Assembly: GCA_934047225.1 (NCBI GenBank)
Contig: OW204005.1
Coordinates: 24,560,396 to 24,624,395 of the forward strand
Origin: Ypsolopha sequella
Taxonomy: Eukaryota; Arthropoda; Insecta; Lepidoptera; Ypsolophidae
Length of the DNA stretch: 64,000 nucleotides
Reading direction: 5' to 3'
Position 1 is the first letter of the stretch, and the number at the start of each line of letters is the position of its first letter. Position numbers and translations under genes: made by a program. The notes beneath the pieces were generated by a model. That model saw only the letters and a list, made by a program, of their open reading frames with translations. It was not told the DNA's origin and made no database searches. Positions 34,607 through 44,685 of this stretch are shown in pieces.

Positions 34607-35059
34607 CTTCAAATTCAAATGGTTTATTTTGCAAAGTAGGTAATTTATAATACACTTTTTACAGTCAAATTTAATCCAGGCGGCCGAACAAATCCCATCC
34701 TATATACTACATACTAATAGGTTACATATATAAATACATGCCTACCTCCGCCCATTCCATTAGTCTTGCTAAGAAGAAGGGCAACAAACTTAGCAAGATC
34801 ATGTCTTACAAATGACTTACATCTACTTTAACTAAGGGATAAAAAAATACAAGACAGCAGGAATTCAGGTTAATGAAAAAAAGAAAAACATTATGTCTTT
34901 GTCTACCTGTCTCATATAGTCTTTTTCCTTTCACAGTCTGTAATTAATTAATCCTAACTCCTTAGAGGAATAATAAGTTAGGAAATTATACTACTTAATT
35001 AAATTATAACCTACTATCAGGACAAATATCATTATCAGTGTAACACCATGCTTCACCTA
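34607..35059 (-). mobile_element. LINE family L1w: 3'UTR and last codons, reverse orientation
   Basis: Starts at the tail end (CAAATTCAAATGG), passes through TTTATTTTGCAAAGTAGGTA and GCGGCCGAACAAATCCCATC, and ends with the last RT codons (CACCATGCTTCACC). Compared with 52232-52900, about 160 bp of the 3'UTR near the tail is missing. Confidence 0.85.
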
Positions 35060-35404
35060 CTTTTACCTTCTTATAGGCAATGGCATATAAAACCTCTTTG
35101 GTAAAAGATATTACAATCTCACTCAGTCATGGCGGTATAGAATAAGATTCTTTTGCCTTTTTACTCAGTGTAAGTGTAATTATATAAAAACAATTATTTA
35201 GAAGTATTCTTTTGCTAAGAAGAAAACTGTAATTTTATTTAATTTTTTCTGTTTATGAGACCTACTTATTTTTTTTTAATATATATAGTATATCAGGATT
35301 ATAATCTGGATTTAAATATATAAGTGTAATATTGTTCAATTATCTCGTTAACATATATCTAATACATTTTTTATAAGTACATGGCCATCATAATAGACAC
35401 ACAT
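35060..35404. other. AT-rich sequence, nothing recognised
   Basis: No supported feature. Confidence 0.45.
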
Positions 35405-35500
35405 TTTTTTTTTCAGTATTTGGAGAGTCTTAATTTCTTCAAACGAAGCCTCGAAAATCTGGCGTTCTTCATATTTTAGGCTCAGATCCAGCCTTAATAC
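35405..35500 (+). repeat. Interspersed repeat, family B (copy 2)
   Basis: GAGTCTTAATTTCTTCAAACG and ATCTGGCGTTCTTCATATTTTAG correspond to 3470-3600 and 48760-48840. Confidence 0.55.
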
Positions 35501-36132
35501 TTGTTAGTCAAAAACTTGACCCTAGCAGTGCCAACTCAGGCTGGCACAGACACTGAGTTGACGCGTCGCTTGCTGTAATCGACAATTTTAGGGATCTTTA
35601 AATAAAGCCAAAGTTTTGATCAACACACAATTTTTTTTCACAAATATATCTTTGGTTAAAAAAGCTTCACTTTTATTTACTAATTGCAAAGCATACTGTG
35701 AATTTTGCACATCAAGTAAATATTTTTTGCCTGTAAGTTGTTCAGTATGATCATTCAGCCTTATGGTTTAGGTTAATGTTACCCAAAATGATATAATATT
35801 CTCTTTGAATCAAAAACGGTGCACGAATCGATGGCAAACCTCGAGACCAGGACCAAGGTCCCGGAGGTCTGACCGCAACCACAGTATAACCTTACACTGT
35901 GCCGCAACTTGCCAGATATTCGCAGAGAGACGCAGTGACCTGTGTACAGGGTGCTAACTTAATTATGCTAAACCTTCAAAGGGCTTATTCTGTATCCTCA
36001 AACGACAACATGCCAACAAAAAAATAAAATTTGGGCACTAATTTATTCTTGAAGTTGTCAGTACAAACGTATATAAAAATAAAAAATCGTATTTTGTTTT
36101 TTGTTTTATTAAAATACTGATTTTTAATTAAT
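35501..36132. other. No gene recognised
   Basis: A slightly GC-richer stretch (35820-35960) has no open frame of note. Confidence 0.4.
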
Positions 36133-36219
36133 ATGATTCGTTTTTGTGGTGTTTATGGATGCATTGAAAACGGAGCAAAAAATAAAGAACGAAGATTTTT
36201 TAAATTTCCCTCCCCATGA
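36133..36219 (+). pseudogene. THAP zinc-finger fragment, interrupted
   Basis: 28 codons from an ATG: MIRFCGVYGC, then a charged loop and RRFFKFPSP, ending in TGA. M-x-x-x-C-x4-C followed by FF.FP is the start of a C2CH THAP DNA-binding domain, which is common in P-type and other transposases. The second half (the C and H ligands and the AVPTIF end) is not seen. The BEL-2 element is inserted 40 bp further on. In frame after the stop, TKARHFLLS is still domain-like, so a nonsense change is possible. Confidence 0.55.
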
Positions 36220-36259
36220 ACTAAAGCAAGGCATTTTCTTTTATCTATTTATTTAGGAC

Positions 36260-36724
36260 TGAGCACGCGATATGACGGCAGTGCTTTGTATCACCATAGG
36301 TTTTAAAAATAGCGGGAAGTGAAGAGAAATAATTACGAAGATGAAAGATCTGACCTTGGGAAGGAGCTGCATGCACCACAAACCACGCTTCGCCTGAGCC
36401 ACCAAGTCTCTGGTGTTCTCCAAGATGGTTTTCTTCTTCCTCTTCGTGCCTGGTTGCGCTCTTCTCGGCTAATCTTCTTCGTAATAGTAATAGATGAAAA
36501 TGAGGCGCACAGCGGGTGCGATCTCAAAATGGCGGGCGGTAGGGTCGAGGTAGGACCTAGTCGAATGACAATCAGCGTATACCTCCGGCGTGAAAGGCTT
36601 CTGATTGACGACTGATTGATTTGCGTCCAAAACTAAGCGGGTGGAGATGCAGCGAAAATGACAGTTGAAAATATTAATTCACAACTACCCCGCAGTATGA
36701 GAGCCACAAGAAGTGGCGCGAACA
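36260..36724 (-). repeat. 3' LTR of BEL-2
   Basis: 465 bp, identical by eye to 42631-43095. Confidence 0.96.
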
Positions 36725-36737
36725 TTTGCCCCCGGCG
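36725..36737 (-). promoter_or_regulatory. Polypurine tract of BEL-2
   Basis: On the minus strand GCCGGGGGCAAA stands directly before the TG of the 3' LTR. Confidence 0.65.
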
Positions 36738-36824
36738 TTAAAACCATTGGTTTTAAAATAAGAATAGAAAAGTAAAAATAAGACAGAGAATAACGAAATT
36801 TTGAAGCGGGGGCAAAGAAAGGAG

Positions 36825-39800
36825 TTATTGAGATGGGAGAGGGCAAAGACGCACGACAGGTCGTTTGTAAACACCTGTCGTCGTTTTGACAGAAGCTACC
36901 CTAATGACATTATCTTTGCCAGGGTATACAGCTACAATAACACCGAGCGGCCATTGAAGCGGTGGAGTGTTATCGGTAAATACAACGACAACAGATCCAA
37001 TTTTGATTGGGTTGGAAGGTGTATTCCATTTTCCTCTAGACTGGAGAAGATGGAGATAATCATTCTTCCATCGCCTTGCGAACGATTCTACCATTTGATC
37101 AAGCAACGCGTAGCGACGTAATAAATTAACTGGCTCATCAGCCACCTTACAAGCGGGTAATTCTTTTAAAGGAGTTGACATCAGAAAATGTGCAGGAGTT
37201 AACGCGCTAAGTTCAGATGGATCTTCACTCAGCAGCGTAAGCGGACGAGAATTTATGACACATTCTATTTGCGTAACTACAGTTAATAATTCTTCGTAGG
37301 TCAACAGTTGAGTACCTACTACTCTATGCAAATGCGTCTTAAATCCTTTGACATATATCTCATAATGTCCCCCAAAATGTGGGCTACGTGGAATATTAAA
37401 TTTCCATTGTATTCTATGATCGGCAAGTTCATTCGCGAAAGACGTTTTAAATTCTTCGGAGTTTGTCAAATTGTAAATTTCTGAGAGGGCATTTCTAGCG
37501 CCTACAAAGTTCGTAGCATTATCTGAATATACGAAAGACACTGCTCCACGTCTAGATAAAAAACGTTTGAACGCGGAAAGAAAAGTGTTCGTGCTAAGAT
37601 CAGTTGCCAATTCAACGTGAACTGCACGAGTCACCAGGCATACAAATATGCAGAGGTAACATTTGACGGGACGGACTCCACGTTTTCGATACGGAGTGAT
37701 ACTGATAGGACCACAATAATCCACAGCGCAGTGGACAAAAGCTTTAGCCTCATTAACGCGGCATGATGGTAAATCTGCCATGAAAGGGAAGGTTTGTCTC
37801 GGCTTCGCCTTAAAACAATAATTGCAGCTATGTATTACGCGACGAACAATATTTCGACAGGAAAGTATCCAAAATTTTTGGCGGATTATTGACATTAAAG
37901 CCACTGGTCCAATGTGACAATTTTTGCGATGATAATGAATGATAATCAATTCGACAATATGATTTTTACGAGGTAACAACACAGGGTGTTGTTGATCGAA
38001 CGTCATGTCTGTGTTGCGAAGTCGACCACCAACGCGTAACAATCCATTTTTATCTAAAAATGGCGATAGTCGATTTAAAGCGGGAGAACAAAGTTTATTT
38101 GACTTTAATCTTTTTATTTCATCAAGAAAATAAAATGCTTGAAGAGCTTTAATCAATGCAACTTCAGCGAAATCCATATCGATAGCGGTAAAAATATTAG
38201 AGCGCGGTAAAATACGTAAAAATCGGTATATGTAAATGATTGTGTGTAAAAGCACAAGCCATGACGAAATTCTTTCCGAAAGAGAAAGAAGAGGATGCGG
38301 TTCTTCATTACTAAAAGCGGGAAGAGAAATTGTTTTTGATTCCGGCAAGTTTTCTTCAATAGAAGCTGATTCTATTGTTTTGATTGGCCACTCTTTAGCG
38401 TCCAGATAAAGCCAAGCAGGTCCAGTGAACCAGAGCGGGTGACTCATCAACTGCGTGGGAGTGAGACCACGGGAAAGACAGTCGCTCGGGTTTTGAGAAC
38501 CAGCTGTATGGTAAAAACATTCAGCGGGAATAGCGGATATTATTTTTGTTATACGCGTCGCGACAAAGGTTTTAAACCTGTGCGGTGAGGAATGTATCCA
38601 GTGTAAAGTTACCATAGAATCGGTAAAACAGTAAATACGTTCAATATTGTGACGTATTTTATAAGCGTCAACTACACGACGAGTTAATTTCGACATGAGT
38701 AACGAGGCACAAAGCTCAAGGCGGGCGACACTGACGGTCTTGAGCGGACAGACTTTTGACTTTGCGCATACCAGCCGAATGCTAGTGCAAGTGTCTGAGT
38801 CATCTTGTACTCTAATATATACGACACATCCGTATCCACGTTCACTTGCGTCTGCAAATGATATTATCGAAATTTTCGAATTTTGGAACACGTCTAAGTG
38901 GCGTTTAATACGTAAATCCCGCAAAACAGGTAGCTCCTTCAAATAGTTTTGCCAAATCTGCGCAATATCAGAGGGTAGTGTTTCATCCCAGTCTAATTTT
39001 AAAATACAGATTTTCTGCAAGAGTAATTTTGCGTACAAGATCACAGGAGCGGTAAAGCCGAGGACGTCGTACTGACGTGCTATCACGGACAAAACATTGC
39101 GTTTAGTACATGGGCGACTATCTAGCGATACAGTAAAAGAGAACTCGTCAGAATCAGGCGACCACTGTAAGCCAAGAACTTCAAGAGTTTGAGTTTGTTC
39201 TTCAAAATTCTTACTAGAATTTAAGCGGTGAGTATCAGGCAGTGTATCAAGTAACTGTTGACAGTTACTAGACCACTTGACGAGCTCAAAGCCACCGGCC
39301 TTAAGCAATCCTACCAGCTCATCTCTGAGCTGTAAGGAGCCCTGCACGGTGGGCGTGCTATAGCAGATGTCGTCCATGTAACAGTTTCGTGCGGCTGCAG
39401 TAGCGGCGAGCGGGTACGCTGAACTCCCATCCTCACAGAGTTTCCTGACTACTCTCATCGCAAGGAAAGGGCTACTACGTAGTCCAAAGCAGACGCGATT
39501 GAACTGATAAGCGATAAGCGGTGAACACGTGTCAAAGCGGTATAAAAACTTTTGAAATTTGCGATCATCGGCGTTAACCAAAACTTGTAAGAACATTTGT
39601 TTGATATCCGAGGTAAAAGCGATTTCATACAAGCGGAAGTCAAGTAAAATTAAAAACAAATCGTTTTGCAAATTAGCACCTGTGTGCAGCGTGTCATTTA
39701 ATGAGACACGAGTACCATCAGCGGAGTCAGTCTTAGTACTGGCATTCATACAAATACGCACCTTTGTCGTTGATTTATCAACACGCACTACGGGATGATG

Positions 39801-42143
39801 CGGAATATAATAACCAAGAGATAATTGGTCATCATTATGAAGCGGGGATATGTAACCTTTAGTTAGGTATTCATTTATTATATTGTTATACTCGGAACGT
39901 AAATCTGCGTTAGAAACAAACCTACGCTCAAGAGACATAAAACACTTTTTTGCGTGATGGTACGAGTTTCCTAGTATGTTAGGATTCCGTGCGAACGGTA
40001 AAGAAACCGAATAGCGACCAGCGGGGTCACGTGACACATTGTTAATAAATAATTTTTCACATTCATCATTTGCGGGACTAGAAGCAGGTTCACAATGCAC
40101 CTCTTCTAATTGCCAAAATTTTTGTAAAATAAAATCTATTGGCGGTTCAATCTCCATATAAGAGCATAACGAAATTGAACATGCGGTATTTTGGTAAACA
40201 GGCGTATTACCAATTAGCGTAAAACCGAAGATGGTCTGAAATCCCGTCGGCGTACCCGGGGGACCAGAGACGCGGCCTGATAACAAGATATCCGCGAATA
40301 AAGATGCACCGATAAGAATATCAATCTCACCCGGTAAGTAAAATGTTTCATCAGCAAGTGTGATATATTTTAAATACGAAAGCGTAGACAAATCCACCTG
40401 CACCGATGGTAAGTTGTCGGTAATACGGTCGATTACATAAGTGTCAAGCGAAATTGAAACCGAATCATCAAATCGTGAAAACAATTTAAGGTTTGTCGCA
40501 CCCTTAATTGGGTTTGATGAAGAGCCGATGCCCTTAACAAAAGCGCGGGGAATTTTCTCATATTTTAAGTTAAGCTTCTCACAACAGGAAACCGTCGAAA
40601 AACTGGATTGTGACGCAGGGTCGCAGAGCGCACGTAGACGGACTGACATACCGTTAGAATCTTTCACGATCACTTGAATTGTACCTAAAAGGCATGTTTC
40701 ATTACGCTGCGAGTTAGGCTGTAAGTTACATAAAGAAATATTATTACTCGCAGTTGGTACGGATTGAGAATCATTAGTCATATGTTCTGTGTTAGTCGCC
40801 GATACGGCAGGATCCACCAACCTCGAAGATTGCGTATGTGTGCGTGGAGACACGGTAATATTTTGACCAAGCGCGGTGTGAGTATTCATCACATTTTGTT
40901 TGCGGCACAACATCGAATGGTGTTTACAATTACAATGGCGGCAATTATAAGACGATTTACAAGCGGAATTGTTATGCGTAATACTTAAACAATTGGTGCA
41001 ACCGTTATTAGATTTGATGAACTGAAATCTTTTCTCGATATCTAGTTTCACAAATTCGGGACACTTATATAAATTATAGTGTTTTAATTGTTTACATAGC
41101 GGACAACAATTATTATTGGTCGAAGCGGAGACAAAAGCATGGGTTGACTTGGTACTGTACCCGGTTTTGTTGTTATTATTATTAACGGAGCGGTTCGGAG
41201 CGGGAGCGGTAATTGCGGGTGCAGTGCGGTTCAGTATCTTAGTTTGTTCCCGTAAAAATGATATTAATTCATCATAATGGGGTAAATCGGAACCACGTTT
41301 AAACATTTCAAATGAACGAGCGGTTTCAACATCAAGTTTTTTAAGGGCCAAATACATAAGGATAAAATCCGAAAGATCTTTAATATTCAGTGATTTTAAA
41401 CACGAAACAGCGGAACAGAACTTGTCTAAAAACAAGTCCAAGTTTTTTGAACTAGCGGTAGTTAAAGGGCGAAATTCAAACATTTGATCCAAATAAGTAG
41501 TGGCTAAACTACGCGAGTCTTGAAAAGTAGAAACGAGTGTTTTCCAGATTATGTCGTAGTTAGTTGCGTTCGGTGTGATTCCAGAACAAATCGAAAGTGC
41601 CCGGCCAGAAAGTTTACCCATCAGGTATTGTACTCGTTCGTTGTCGGTCAAGTCCGGATTATCGTGAATCGTGGTTTTAAATGTTTCATAGAATGTTGGC
41701 CACATAGTAGCTTCACCAGAAAAACCAACGAGTTCCAGTTTTGGAAGCTTGATAGTAGGTTTTTTGGGACATTCCATGTCAAGTGGAGCTTTAACTTTAG
41801 AGTCAGCCGATTTCGAAGAATGTGATAACTTCCGGTTGATGTATTTGCAATGGGAGTAAAGATCCTCAAAAGCTGACCAACTTTGATAATTTGGTTCAAA
41901 ATTAGGATTTATCAATACCTCTGTGTCATTAATTTCATCTATGATTACATGAATTTCTGAGCGTACAGTATCCAAAGTTTCGACATTGGCCATAAACAAT
42001 TCTGCCGAAGAAACATCCTCTAAAGCGGTTTTAGAAAAGTCATAAACTCTCTGAAGGCGATTAAACAATTCTTGCCTTTTATTTTTAAGCTTCTTTAAAC
42101 TATACGACATCTTTAATTTTGCAGCTTCTGCGGAATTTGGCAT
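36825..42143 (-). CDS. gag-pol: BEL-2 Gag-Pol polyprotein
   Basis: One uninterrupted frame of 1772 codons from the ATG at 42143; upstream codons without an ATG extend the open frame to 42167. Gag part: coiled N-terminus, the DUF1759-like region with PKLELVGFSGEATMWPTFYE, and Cys/His fingers (CPLCKQLKHYNLYKC, then CTNCLSITHNNSAC and CRHCNCKHHSMLC). Protease around residue 508 with ALCDPASQ, where D-P-A replaces the usual D-S/T-G. Reverse transcriptase with CMNAST, FTSDIKQMFLQ, FGLRSSP and YMDD at about 922-925. RNase H with SFADASERGYGC and CFTDSMVTLHWI. Integrase with the HHCC finger, an AVDYCGP block, YSDNATNF and HFGGHYEIYVKG as the DDE set. In contrast to BEL-1 there is no stop between gag and pol. 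Confidence 0.96.
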   Translation of the reverse strand: MPNSAEAAKLKMSYSLKKLKNKRQELFNRLQRVYDFSKTALEDVSSAELFMANVETLDTVRSEIHVIIDEINDTEVLINPNFEPNYQSWSAFEDLYSHCKYINRKLSHSSKSADSKVKAPLDMECPKKPTIKLPKLELVGFSGEATMWPTFYETFKTTIHDNPDLTDNERVQYLMGKLSGRALSICSGITPNATNYDIIWKTLVSTFQDSRSLATTYLDQMFEFRPLTTASSKNLDLFLDKFCSAVSCLKSLNIKDLSDFILMYLALKKLDVETARSFEMFKRGSDLPHYDELISFLREQTKILNRTAPAITAPAPNRSVNNNNNKTGYSTKSTHAFVSASTNNNCCPLCKQLKHYNLYKCPEFVKLDIEKRFQFIKSNNGCTNCLSITHNNSACKSSYNCRHCNCKHHSMLCRKQNVMNTHTALGQNITVSPRTHTQSSRLVDPAVSATNTEHMTNDSQSVPTASNNISLCNLQPNSQRNETCLLGTIQVIVKDSNGMSVRLRALCDPASQSSFSTVSCCEKLNLKYEKIPRAFVKGIGSSSNPIKGATNLKLFSRFDDSVSISLDTYVIDRITDNLPSVQVDLSTLSYLKYITLADETFYLPGEIDILIGASLFADILLSGRVSGPPGTPTGFQTIFGFTLIGNTPVYQNTACSISLCSYMEIEPPIDFILQKFWQLEEVHCEPASSPANDECEKLFINNVSRDPAGRYSVSLPFARNPNILGNSYHHAKKCFMSLERRFVSNADLRSEYNNIINEYLTKGYISPLHNDDQLSLGYYIPHHPVVRVDKSTTKVRICMNASTKTDSADGTRVSLNDTLHTGANLQNDLFLILLDFRLYEIAFTSDIKQMFLQVLVNADDRKFQKFLYRFDTCSPLIAYQFNRVCFGLRSSPFLAMRVVRKLCEDGSSAYPLAATAAARNCYMDDICYSTPTVQGSLQLRDELVGLLKAGGFELVKWSSNCQQLLDTLPDTHRLNSSKNFEEQTQTLEVLGLQWSPDSDEFSFTVSLDSRPCTKRNVLSVIARQYDVLGFTAPVILYAKLLLQKICILKLDWDETLPSDIAQIWQNYLKELPVLRDLRIKRHLDVFQNSKISIISFADASERGYGCVVYIRVQDDSDTCTSIRLVCAKSKVCPLKTVSVARLELCASLLMSKLTRRVVDAYKIRHNIERIYCFTDSMVTLHWIHSSPHRFKTFVATRITKIISAIPAECFYHTAGSQNPSDCLSRGLTPTQLMSHPLWFTGPAWLYLDAKEWPIKTIESASIEENLPESKTISLPAFSNEEPHPLLSLSERISSWLVLLHTIIYIYRFLRILPRSNIFTAIDMDFAEVALIKALQAFYFLDEIKRLKSNKLCSPALNRLSPFLDKNGLLRVGGRLRNTDMTFDQQHPVLLPRKNHIVELIIIHYHRKNCHIGPVALMSIIRQKFWILSCRNIVRRVIHSCNYCFKAKPRQTFPFMADLPSCRVNEAKAFVHCAVDYCGPISITPYRKRGVRPVKCYLCIFVCLVTRAVHVELATDLSTNTFLSAFKRFLSRRGAVSFVYSDNATNFVGARNALSEIYNLTNSEEFKTSFANELADHRIQWKFNIPRSPHFGGHYEIYVKGFKTHLHRVVGTQLLTYEELLTVVTQIECVINSRPLTLLSEDPSELSALTPAHFLMSTPLKELPACKVADEPVNLLRRYALLDQMVESFARRWKNDYLHLLQSRGKWNTPSNPIKIGSVVVVFTDNTPPLQWPLGVIVAVYPGKDNVIRVASVKTTTGVYKRPVVRLCPLPSQ

Positions 42144-42605
42144 GTTATATAGTACAAAGTTAGGCAAGTACCAGAACTATTGAAAGTTTTATACTGACTA
42201 CAACATAGAATAATGCTAATGAGTTAGAGATAACACGGGCGGCGGACGAACCTGTGTACGAGTACCTCTCGATAATATTAAGAATTAGCAGGTAGGCAGA
42301 TAATATTTTCTGTGAAATGATCAAATGGTATAATCGCAGCGGATAAATTAACAGAATGGCGTATTTCACTGTAGATAATTTATAATTTCCAGTATATAGG
42401 AAATGGAATCACTAATATTTTGACGAATGCGGGGTTTTAATGCATAGATAATGCAAATAAGAGCGGGAATGCGGGGTAATACTGCGGGCAGAGTGAAAAT
42501 TAGAGCGGAATTCACGTGTTCTTTAGACAAAGAACATGAAGATAGCGGTTGGAAATACCAAAAAATGGTTATAGATCGCAGATCAAAGGGCCTAAAATGG
42601 ATCTA

Positions 42606-42624
42606 GATCCGGCTCGAATGGCCA
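42606..42624 (-). promoter_or_regulatory. Primer-binding site of BEL-2, tRNA-Tyr-like
   Basis: The minus strand reads TGGCCATTCGAGCCGGATC six bases after the 5' LTR. It agrees with the complement of the 3' end of insect tRNA-Tyr, as I remember it, at about 16 of 18 positions, including the long TTCGAGCCGGAT run. Confidence 0.6.
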
Positions 42625-42630
42625 AAAAAA

Positions 42631-43095
42631 TGAGCACGCGATATGACGGCAGTGCTTTGTATCACCATAGGTTTTAAAAATAGCGGGAAGTGAAGAGAAA
42701 TAATTACGAAGATGAAAGATCTGACCTTGGGAAGGAGCTGCATGCACCACAAACCACGCTTCGCCTGAGCCACCAAGTCTCTGGTGTTCTCCAAGATGGT
42801 TTTCTTCTTCCTCTTCGTGCCTGGTTGCGCTCTTCTCGGCTAATCTTCTTCGTAATAGTAATAGATGAAAATGAGGCGCACAGCGGGTGCGATCTCAAAA
42901 TGGCGGGCGGTAGGGTCGAGGTAGGACCTAGTCGAATGACAATCAGCGTATACCTCCGGCGTGAAAGGCTTCTGATTGACGACTGATTGATTTGCGTCCA
43001 AAACTAAGCGGGTGGAGATGCAGCGAAAATGACAGTTGAAAATATTAATTCACAACTACCCCGCAGTATGAGAGCCACAAGAAGTGGCGCGAACA
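42631..43095 (-). repeat. 5' LTR of BEL-2
   Basis: 465 bp; transcription of the element starts here and runs leftward. Flanked on the right by the target duplication AGGAC (43096-43100). Confidence 0.96.
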
Positions 43096-43229
43096 AGGAC
43101 GTTAACAGCAACTCTCAAACAGTTGTCAAACAGTTGGTAAGAATTTCAACATTAAGGTGAAATTTTAAAAATCGAATGTTTTTGTGTGACCGTTTGAGGT
43201 GAGCAAATTTCAAAATGTGTCCTAAAAAC

Positions 43230-43400
43230 TGTGTATTTGTGCCCGAAGTACAGCGATAGGGCTCACCACCCATAACGTTGGCACGTAATATGTAGGTGAA
43301 ACGTGAGTGTACCGAGGGTGGACTGTGACTTGCATTTCAAAGTTCACACTCGGAACACCTCCAACATCCCCTCGAGCATTTGATTCAAGTCGTGACGATG
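43230..43400 (+). repeat. Interspersed repeat, family A (copy 4)
   Basis: AGGGCTCACCACCCATAACG, GTTGGCACGTAATATGTAGG and TGGACTGTGACTTGCATTTC match the copies at 1005 and, inverted, 16277. Confidence 0.65.
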
Positions 43401-43592
43401 TATGTATTTTTAATACAAAAATAATCCATGGGGAACCAGAACTAAGACCTAGGGATTAACCACGCTAAAATTTAGGATGAGAATCATATAAGTTGCTGAA
43501 TTGTAATGTTGTCCCTCTCGATCGACGACGCTCACACGCTTGCTGCCAGCCCTAGACTAGCTCACGCACACACACAAGCGTGTGCGGACAAG

Positions 43593-44396
43593 CTAGTGCG
43601 CGCGTGAGAGTGTAAGTAAATAACTTGAGCACTCAGTATGAAGTGTCGGGGGTGTGCCCAAGTTATGCAGTTGTGTTTGTGAGGATTTCACCGGTATAAT
43701 AAGTTCTAAGTTACACTCAATTGTAAGGGGAAAGTGATCAGACACAAATACATCATATTTAACTAATACAGAACATACGGACTTTGCAGCAGGCTGTATA
43801 ACCAGGCAGTGGTCCAACCAACTGCTCGTTCCGGTGTAGATAACGGAGGTTATACCTAAATTATCTACATCCATGAAAGACCACCCATAACCTAAATGAT
43901 CTAGTAACTCTTTATAAAACATATTCAGAGGGTGGGCATTAAGTCGCCTAGAATATAAACAGACTCAATACCTTGCTCGTCTATAATAGCACTTACTGAA
44001 CTGAGCGTGTGAATAAAATCCGTAATGTTTTTCTGCTCCTCCGTGGGCATGTACACGCAAATCACTAAAATCGGAAGATCGTTTGTAATAATTCTGATAG
44101 CACACACTCGCGGATTATCACACTGCATACTAGCTACATTCACAGATACACTGTTATTCCACAAAAGAACATCACTATAAGATCTCCCCACCAACATGCC
44201 ACTCGAGCTATCTATGGCTGAAGTCCCCGTGTAGCTGAAACTTCTGTCGATGGTGCCCAGGTAGCCTAGGTCATGTAAGAACAACGTCTCCTGTAACGCA
44301 ACTATATCACATTCCACACATAACGCCTGGGAAGTCGTCAACAGACGTTTTCACGTTTTGACAGTTATATGTAACAATTTTACACGTTTTACTCAT
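43593..44396 (-). pseudogene. LINE endonuclease (APE-type) fragment, frameshifted
   Basis: The minus-strand frame starts at ATG 44396 (MSKTCKIVTYNCQNVKTS), the usual start of an APE endonuclease in Jockey-group LINEs. A frameshift near 44345 leads to CDIVALQETLF with the catalytic Glu. The domain continues through GMLVGRSYSD, VICVYMPT and YILGD. A one-base deletion after GD (near 43950) breaks the conserved GD-F-N-x-H motif. The next frame (43593-43922) continues through LDHCLV to SDHFPL, the C-terminal Asp-His pair. Just upstream, a frame ending EVTHE overlaps the ATG (ATGAGTAA), the arrangement expected at an ORF1/ORF2 junction. No reverse transcriptase follows. Confidence 0.8.
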
Positions 44397-44499
44397 GGGT
44401 AACTTCAGTTGGGCCGTTTTTAAGCGCGCTTGTTACCCATTTAGTATTATCCCGTTTAGCCATTGACTTGCGTGTACATTGTGTTACCCAGGGAGTAGG

Positions 44500-44665
44500 T
44501 AGGTGATTAATTTTAATCTTTTGGTCAGAGAGTGCTTATCGAACAAATTCAGTAAGAGTCTGTTGAAATTAGCCACCTTCTCATCTGCTGTTACGCTGTC
44601 AAGGACTGGAGACCAGTCAGGTAGCAGCAGCATCAGTTCGAAGCTCCTCGAAGCTTTTAAAACTA
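44500..44665 (-). mobile_element. Possible displaced LINE ORF2 linker segment
   Basis: The minus strand encodes LLPDWSPVLDSVTADEKVAN then FNRLLLNLFDKHSLTKR, which resembles the segment between endonuclease and reverse transcriptase in LINE ORF2. Its place upstream of the endonuclease is wrong for an intact element, so it is either a second insertion or a rearrangement. Confidence 0.4.
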
Positions 44666-44685
44666 CGAATTACTATTTTACCACG

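Larger units (their letters stand above)
36260..43095 (-). mobile_element. Complete BEL/Pao LTR retrotransposon (BEL-2)
   Basis: A 6836-bp element on the minus strand. The LTRs are 465 bp each, identical by eye, and on the plus strand begin TGAGCACG and end GCGAACA. The 5-bp target duplication AGGAC lies at 36255-36259 and 43096-43100. On the minus strand: LTR, primer-binding site, leader of 487 bp, one gag-pol frame, purine tract, LTR. It is a different lineage from BEL-1, with no sequence similarity in the LTRs. Identical LTRs mean a very recent insertion. Confidence 0.97.

Noticed and set aside
36319..36615. 98-codon frame in the BEL-2 LTR, repeated at 42690-42986
   Set aside because: LTR sequence, antisense to the element, without recognisable features.
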